Position numbers and translations under genes: made by a program. DNA of 33,109 nucleotides from Acidobacteriota bacterium (GTDB lineage Bacteria; Acidobacteriota; Terriglobia; Bryobacterales; Bryobacteraceae). The DNA is taken from positions 1 to 33,109 of the forward strand of contig VFZY01000048.1 of the NCBI GenBank assembly GCA_016870915.1. Direction: 5' to 3'. Shown piece by piece: positions 29,331 to 33,109 of this stretch. The notes under the pieces are model-generated. The model ran no database searches. It was not told the origin of the DNA and worked only from the letters and a program-made list of their open reading frames with translations. Positions within the stretch are counted from its first letter, which is position 1. Each line of letters begins with the position of its first letter.

Positions 29331-31661
29331 ATGCGTGTTCTGGCGCGCATTCTGCGAGGACTGCCGTGGCTCATCCTCTCGCCCCTGCTCATTGCCGTAC
29401 CCGCTCTGGCGCTCGCCCTGTGCGACCTCGTCTGGGCGTTTGCCGGCCGCCGCAAACCCCCCGTAAACCAGGCCCCGCGAACCGATGCCGTCAGCATCGT
29501 CATCCCCACCTGGAACACCCGCGATCTCCTCGAAAAGTACCTGCCCCATACCCTTCGGGCCATCGAAGGTCTGCCCGGCAGCGAAATCATCGTCGTCGAC
29601 AACGGCAGCCAGGATGGCAGTGCGGACTACGTCCGTCAGGCCTTTCCCACGGTCCGCCTGCTCGCCCTTCCCACCAACCTCGGGTTTGGCGGCGGCTCCA
29701 ACGCCGGCATCACGGCCGCGAAGAACGACATCGTCATCCTACTCAACAGCGACATGCGCGTCGAGCCCGATTTCGCCCGGCCCCTTCTCGCCGCCTTCAC
29801 CGCCCCCGACATCTTCGCCGTCTCCTGCCAGATCTTTTTCCCGGACCCATCCAAACACCGCGAAGAAACCGGCCTCACCGAAGGCTGGTGGGACACCGGC
29901 ATGCTCCGCGTCGGCCACCGCATCGACCCCAAAGTCCGCGAGCCCTACCCCTGCTTCTACGCCGGCGGCGGCTCCACCGCCTTCCACCGCGCCAAGTTCC
30001 TCGAACTCGGCGGCTTCGATCCGCTACTCGCCCCCTTCTACCTCGAAGACACCGACCTCGGCTACATGGCCTGGAAGCGCGGCTGGCGCGTTCTTTACGC
30101 ACCCGCCAGCGTCGTCTATCACGAACACCGCGGCACCATCGGGCGCAAGTTCTCCCGGCAATACATCCAATCCATCGTCAAGAAGAACTTCATCCTCTTC
30201 GCCTGGAAGAACATCCACCACTGGCCCCGTCTCTCCTCCAGCTTCTTCTTCGCCTTCGCCGGCGGGCTCCTCAGCCTGCTGTTCGGCGACGCCCCGGAGC
30301 GCCCCAACCTCCTCGGCCTCGCCCGCGCTGCCCGGCAGTGGCCCGCCGCCGTGCGCTCCCGATGGCGCGCGCGTTCACTCGCCACCATAGGCGACCTCGA
30401 AGCCTTCCGCCGCCACCAGGGCGGTCACTACCTCGATACGTTCTTCGAGCGCCCCCGCCCCGAAGGCCCGCTCAGCGTCGTCATGGTGTGCCCGTATCCT
30501 GTCTGCCCGCCCAACCACGGCGGCGGCGTCTTCATGAACCAGACCGCGCGTCTGCTCGCGCCCATGACCAGCCTCGGCATGATCGTCCTCGTCGATTCGC
30601 CCGAAGAGATCCCGCCCCACCGTGAGCTCGAAGCCGCGGGCATCGAAGTCGATTACCTGGTGCGCGTCGAAGGCCGCTCCCGCGGCATCACCAACCTTGA
30701 GCCCGCCGCCGTCCGCGAATACGCCAGCCGCGATCTGGCCTGGCTCATCCACCGTCAGCTCTTCACGCGCCGCGCCGATGTTCTTCAGCTCGAATACACC
30801 AACATGGGCCAATACGCCGAGCCTTACCGCCAGACCCTCACCTCGGTCTTTGAGCACGACGTCTATTTTCAGTCCGTGGCCCGGCGTCTCCGTCAGAACG
30901 GTCCGCGCCCCGGCTCCGTCAAGCCCCTGGTCGAATACCTGCGAGCGCTCCGGTATGAACTCAACATGCTGCGCCAGGCCGACATCGCCCAGGTCTGCAC
31001 ACGCGAAAACCTGCGCTACGTCCTCAGCTTCGCCCCCGAACTCGAAGGCCGCGTCCAAGCCGGCCTGCGCGCGGGCATCGACGTTCCTTCATACCCCTTC
31101 ACACCCGCCGGCCGCGAGCCGGAGACCATGCTCTTCCTCGGCAGCTTCCGCCACCTGCCGAATCAGGAAGCCCTGAACTGGCTCATCCATCAGGTCATGC
31201 CCCACATCCTGCGAGCCCGCCCCAACGCCCGCCTCGTCATCGTCGGAGCCGATCCCCCGCCCCGCCACCTATTCACCCTGCCGGAAAAAAATCTCGAAAT
31301 CCGAGGCTTCGTCCCCGACGTCAAGGACCCCCTGCGCCGCTACGCCGTCTTCCTCTGCCCCATCCTCACCGGCTCCGGCATCCGCGTCAAGCTGCTCGAA
31401 TCCTTCGCCGCCGGCATCCCCTGCGTCTCAACCAGAATAGGAGCCGAAGGCCTCGGCGAAACCGACGGCGACCTCTGCCGCCTGGCCGATCACCCCGAAG
31501 ACTTCGCCGCAAGAGTCGTCGAGACTCTGGCAGATCCAGCCACAGCGGCCGCCATGAGCCAACGCGCCCGCCATCACGTCGAACAACACTGGGACATGGC
31601 CACCGTCACCCGCCGCCTGGAACAGCGCTACCGCGACGCCCTCGCCCAAAAACGCGCGTGA
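29331..31661 (+). CDS. two-domain glycosyltransferase (GT2 followed by GT4/GT1-type)
   Basis: Started at ATG 29331, one base after the methyltransferase stop, the product has 776 residues. A hydrophobic N-terminus (ILRGLPWLILSPLLIAVPAL) probably anchors it to the inner membrane. The GT2 domain (about 50-330) has AVSIVIPTWNTRDLLEKYL, IIVVDNGSQDGS, the metal-binding VILLNSDMRVEPDF (NSD in place of DxD), YAGGGSTAFHRAKF and FYLEDTDLGYMAWKRGW, the last as in rhamnosyltransferases. After a hydrophobic hairpin, the C-terminal part (about 380-776) is a GT-B-type domain ending in MLFLGSFRHLPNQEALNWL, LEIRGFVPDVKDPLRRY and LTGSGIRVKLLESFAAGIPC. It probably adds two successive sugars in surface-polysaccharide assembly. 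It follows Wzt and the methyltransferase in one operon. Confidence 0.9.
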   Translation: MRVLARILRGLPWLILSPLLIAVPALALALCDLVWAFAGRRKPPVNQAPRTDAVSIVIPTWNTRDLLEKYLPHTLRAIEGLPGSEIIVVDNGSQDGSADYVRQAFPTVRLLALPTNLGFGGGSNAGITAAKNDIVILLNSDMRVEPDFARPLLAAFTAPDIFAVSCQIFFPDPSKHREETGLTEGWWDTGMLRVGHRIDPKVREPYPCFYAGGGSTAFHRAKFLELGGFDPLLAPFYLEDTDLGYMAWKRGWRVLYAPASVVYHEHRGTIGRKFSRQYIQSIVKKNFILFAWKNIHHWPRLSSSFFFAFAGGLLSLLFGDAPERPNLLGLARAARQWPAAVRSRWRARSLATIGDLEAFRRHQGGHYLDTFFERPRPEGPLSVVMVCPYPVCPPNHGGGVFMNQTARLLAPMTSLGMIVLVDSPEEIPPHRELEAAGIEVDYLVRVEGRSRGITNLEPAAVREYASRDLAWLIHRQLFTRRADVLQLEYTNMGQYAEPYRQTLTSVFEHDVYFQSVARRLRQNGPRPGSVKPLVEYLRALRYELNMLRQADIAQVCTRENLRYVLSFAPELEGRVQAGLRAGIDVPSYPFTPAGREPETMLFLGSFRHLPNQEALNWLIHQVMPHILRARPNARLVIVGADPPPRHLFTLPEKNLEIRGFVPDVKDPLRRYAVFLCPILTGSGIRVKLLESFAAGIPCVSTRIGAEGLGETDGDLCRLADHPEDFAARVVETLADPATAAAMSQRARHHVEQHWDMATVTRRLEQRYRDALAQKRA

Positions 31662-31756
31662 CTGTCGATCACCCAAGAGAATACGGCGGTTGCCTCGGCT
31701 ACCGCGCCACGCTCCTGCTGTTCTGCGGACGAGAGCTAGAATGGAACTGGAGCGTC

Positions 31757-32040
31757 TTGCACGTACGGTTCTACATCGATCCAGCGACCGGCTCGCCGCA
31801 CATTTACGGCCACGCTGTTAGCGAAGCCGAGACGATTGAGGTTCTGGAGCAGCCGGGTGAGGATCGGCATGGCCGTGAGGGCTCGAGAGTCGCATTGGGG
31901 CAAACCGCGTCAGGGCGATACCTTCGAGTTATCTATGTGCCGACCCGGAGCCGGACAGTGTCTTCGTGATTACGGCGTACGAATTGATCGGAAAGCCGCT
32001 TGCTGCTTTCCGGCGGCGTGGAAAGAAGAAGCACCAATGA
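31757..32040 (+). pseudogene. frameshifted DUF4258/BrnT-like toxin gene
   Basis: The first frame reads VRFYIDPATGSPHIYGHAVS, then AETIEVLEQPGEDRHGREGS and GRYLRVIYVP, after which it goes off pattern and stops at 31969. From 31942 another frame continues the same protein: DPEPDSVFVITAYELIGKPL, then AAFRRRGKKKHQ and a stop at 32038-32040. Restoring one C at about 31940-31941 would join the two into a single protein of about 95 residues. The family (small basic proteins ending in VITAYE...GKPLAA.RRR) is usually encoded just before a short acidic partner and is regarded as RelE/BrnT-like toxin. The stop overlaps the partner's ATG (ATGA), as in a toxin-antitoxin operon. Start TTG 31757 is tentative. 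A sequencing error cannot be excluded. Confidence 0.7.
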
Positions 32041-32249
32041 GCGAAACTAAACTACCTGGCGAAACGAAACTACCGGATAGATGGGACGATGCCCGATTGC
32101 GCCGGGTTCTGGCGCACTACGAGGAACAGACCGAGCATGATGCCTTGATCGAGGACGAGGCCGGTGTACAGTCTGCGGAAACGGTAATGGCAGTTCCGCA
32201 TGAACTTGTACAGGAAGTGCGCGAACTCATCGCCAAGCGTCAGCGCTAG
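32037..32249 (+). CDS. small acidic protein, probable antitoxin partner
   Basis: A 70-residue protein whose ATG overlaps the stop of the toxin-like frame (ATGA). The N-terminus repeats TKLPGETKLPDRWDD, followed by helices LRRVLAHYEEQTEHDALIED and MAVPHELVQEVRELIAKRQR. The last helix contains VPHELVQEVRELI, a pattern common in small antitoxins of type II pairs. No named domain is recognised. It is intact while the toxin frame is broken, which is the expected survivor if a pair decays. Its size, acidic middle and coupling support an antitoxin role; this remains an inference. Confidence 0.65.
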   Translation: MSETKLPGETKLPDRWDDARLRRVLAHYEEQTEHDALIEDEAGVQSAETVMAVPHELVQEVRELIAKRQR

Positions 32250-32362
32250 GTTGGGGAAGCCTGTCGGCCGAGTCTCTTCAGCGGGCCGGCCTGACAGTGA
32301 TCGTACTGACATGATCACTTGGCGTCGCATGGCCACCCATCCCGTGCCATAATCGGACCGTC

Positions 32363-32914
32363 ATGCCAACGGACATCACCGCACTCATCCGCGACGTCGC
32401 AGATGCGCGGGGTCGGATGCTCGCCTCCGTTGCCGGGTTGACGGAAGACCAGGCGAGCTACAGGCCCTCTCCGGATGAGTGGTCCATTGTCGAAAACGTG
32501 GAACACATCGTCCTGGCTGAGGTCAGCGGTGTTTCGAAGATCTGGCAAGCCGCTCTCAGCCTTCGCGCCGGCGCGCCTCTCTTCCCACCGGATCAACACA
32601 CGAATCGAGGACTCACAATCGAGCAGATCGTGGAAAGCACCTGGAAGCCCCGCGAAACGGCGCCACCTGTGGCAACGCCACACATCGGCGGCCCGCTCGA
32701 ATTCTGGACGGTCCACCTTGCCGCATGCCAACTCATGCTTGACCGTCTGGCGCTCGTCCTCGAAGGGCTCGACCTGGAAGCGGTGGTCTTCCCCCACTTT
32801 CTGTGCGGTCCTCTTGACGCGGGGCAGCGCCTCAATTTCCTCCGCTTCCATTCCGATCGCCATGTCCAGCAGATCGAAGGAATCAGGAATCGGCTGCCGC
32901 CATCCCAGAGCTGA
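32363..32914 (+). CDS. DinB-superfamily four-helix protein
   Basis: A 183-residue protein with the four-helix pattern of the DinB/YfiT superfamily. SYRPSPDEWSIVENVEHIVL near residues 32-51 matches the conserved 'P..GEWSI.ev..HL' segment with His48 as metal ligand. The second metal pair lies in NFLRFHSDRHVQQIEGI, His163 and His167. Members bind Zn or Ni and include thiol-dependent S-transferases (bacillithiol, mycothiol), though most are uncharacterised. The gene starts at ATG 32363, 113 bp after the antitoxin-like gene, with no evident operon partner. All three His are present, so it is probably functional; the substrate is unknown. Confidence 0.88.
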   Translation: MPTDITALIRDVADARGRMLASVAGLTEDQASYRPSPDEWSIVENVEHIVLAEVSGVSKIWQAALSLRAGAPLFPPDQHTNRGLTIEQIVESTWKPRETAPPVATPHIGGPLEFWTVHLAACQLMLDRLALVLEGLDLEAVVFPHFLCGPLDAGQRLNFLRFHSDRHVQQIEGIRNRLPPSQS

Positions 32915-32961
32915 CGGACCCTGATCCGCGCCCCCAGCCCCGCCCCAATCTTCTAAGGAAC

Positions 32962-33109
32962 TCATCCGGCCACTTCAAGTGGGATGAGCGCGTAACCCAT
33001 TGATTTTGCTTTGGCGTGAAGTTTGGCCTCCAGCCTTTTCTGATACCGGAGTTGGTCGGCGGCGAATTTAGAGTCGTCGAACTCCTGGCGTGTGGTGATC
33101 AAGTGGAAG
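32962..33109 (-). CDS. C-terminal end of an unidentified protein, possibly a transposase
   Basis: An open minus-strand frame enters from the right edge and stops at 32962-32964 after 49 codons. The visible tail is basic and helical: FHLITTRQEFDDSKFAADQL, then RYQKRLEAKLHAKAKSMGYA and LIPLEVAG. Lys/Arg-rich helices ending in a 'LGF.LVP'-like motif are found at the C-termini of several transposase families, but I cannot name one. No inverted repeat is recognised between its stop and the DinB gene 47 bp away. Confidence 0.45.
   Translation of the reverse strand, partial: FHLITTRQEFDDSKFAADQLRYQKRLEAKLHAKAKSMGYALIPLEVAG

Noticed and set aside
29366-30625. Long overlapping plus-strand frame within the glycosyltransferase gene
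   Set aside because: It is an Arg/Pro/His-rich out-of-frame reading caused by C-rich codons; the glycosyltransferase frame contains all recognisable motifs.
31930-31945. Programmed ribosomal frameshift in the toxin-like gene
   Set aside because: The required -1 step would occur at GTG CCG ACC with no slippery heptamer and no evident following hairpin; a plain one-base deletion is simpler.

Overview
The window looks like the replication-origin neighbourhood of an Acidobacteriota chromosome, probably the Bryobacterales/Solibacterales side. The evidence is the gene content: dnaA, dnaN and gyrB on one side and mnmG, parA and parB with parS sites on the other. Between and around them lie families typical of acidobacteria: very large Oar-like TonB-dependent outer-membrane proteins, and an orphan 'ADOP'-type FtsX/MacB permease preceded by a PadR regulator. 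DNA is GC-rich throughout. The placement is inference from family recognition; no database search was possible.

Layout. 1-~400: left end of an IS1380-family insertion sequence (transposase N-terminus, minus strand) that has cut off the 3' end of an Oar-like gene (~400-3234, minus). 3324-4284: a small membrane protein and a winged-helix regulator. 4285-9648: replication block dnaA - dnaN - gyrB, with DnaA-box-like sites before dnaA and between dnaA and dnaN. 9681-12884: a second, intact Oar-like gene. 12874-13258: decayed TPR-protein remnant. 13265-16217: PadR regulator and ADOP permease (minus) with a recognisable promoter. 16325-21300: sugar-acid/sugar metabolism genes (galactonate-dehydratase-like enolase, a secreted unknown, Gfo/Idh/MocA oxidoreductase, Tat-type TIM-barrel isomerase/epimerase-like protein, amidohydrolase). 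21303-21379: tRNA-Arg(CCT). 21408-22628: purD. 22673-24499: mnmG. 24500-24876: intergenic region with three perfect GTTCCACGTGGAAC parS palindromes. 24877-26571: parA-parB. 26592-26668: tRNA-Met(CAT). 26770-31661: a tightly packed surface-polysaccharide operon (Wzt-type ABC ATPase with C-terminal sugar-binding domain, methyltransferase with a long coiled coil, two-domain glycosyltransferase). 31757-32249: a toxin-antitoxin-like pair whose toxin gene carries a one-base frameshift. 32363-32914: DinB-like protein. 32962-33109: C-terminal end of an unidentified protein, possibly a transposase.

How parts work together. DnaA opens the origin, DnaN tethers the polymerase and GyrB relieves supercoils; ParB loads on the parS cluster and ParA moves the origin region. 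The polysaccharide operon resembles the Wzt/WbdD chain-termination logic of ABC-exported O antigens: a methyltransferase carrying a coiled-coil 'ruler', next to an exporter ATPase whose C-terminal domain would read the terminal modification. The coiled coil contains an exact 21-bp x3 repeat. This is the most interesting candidate system here. Base composition changes sharply at parA: from there to ~31.66 kb the coding strand is strongly C-rich, whereas the genes before it are G-rich or neutral on theirs.
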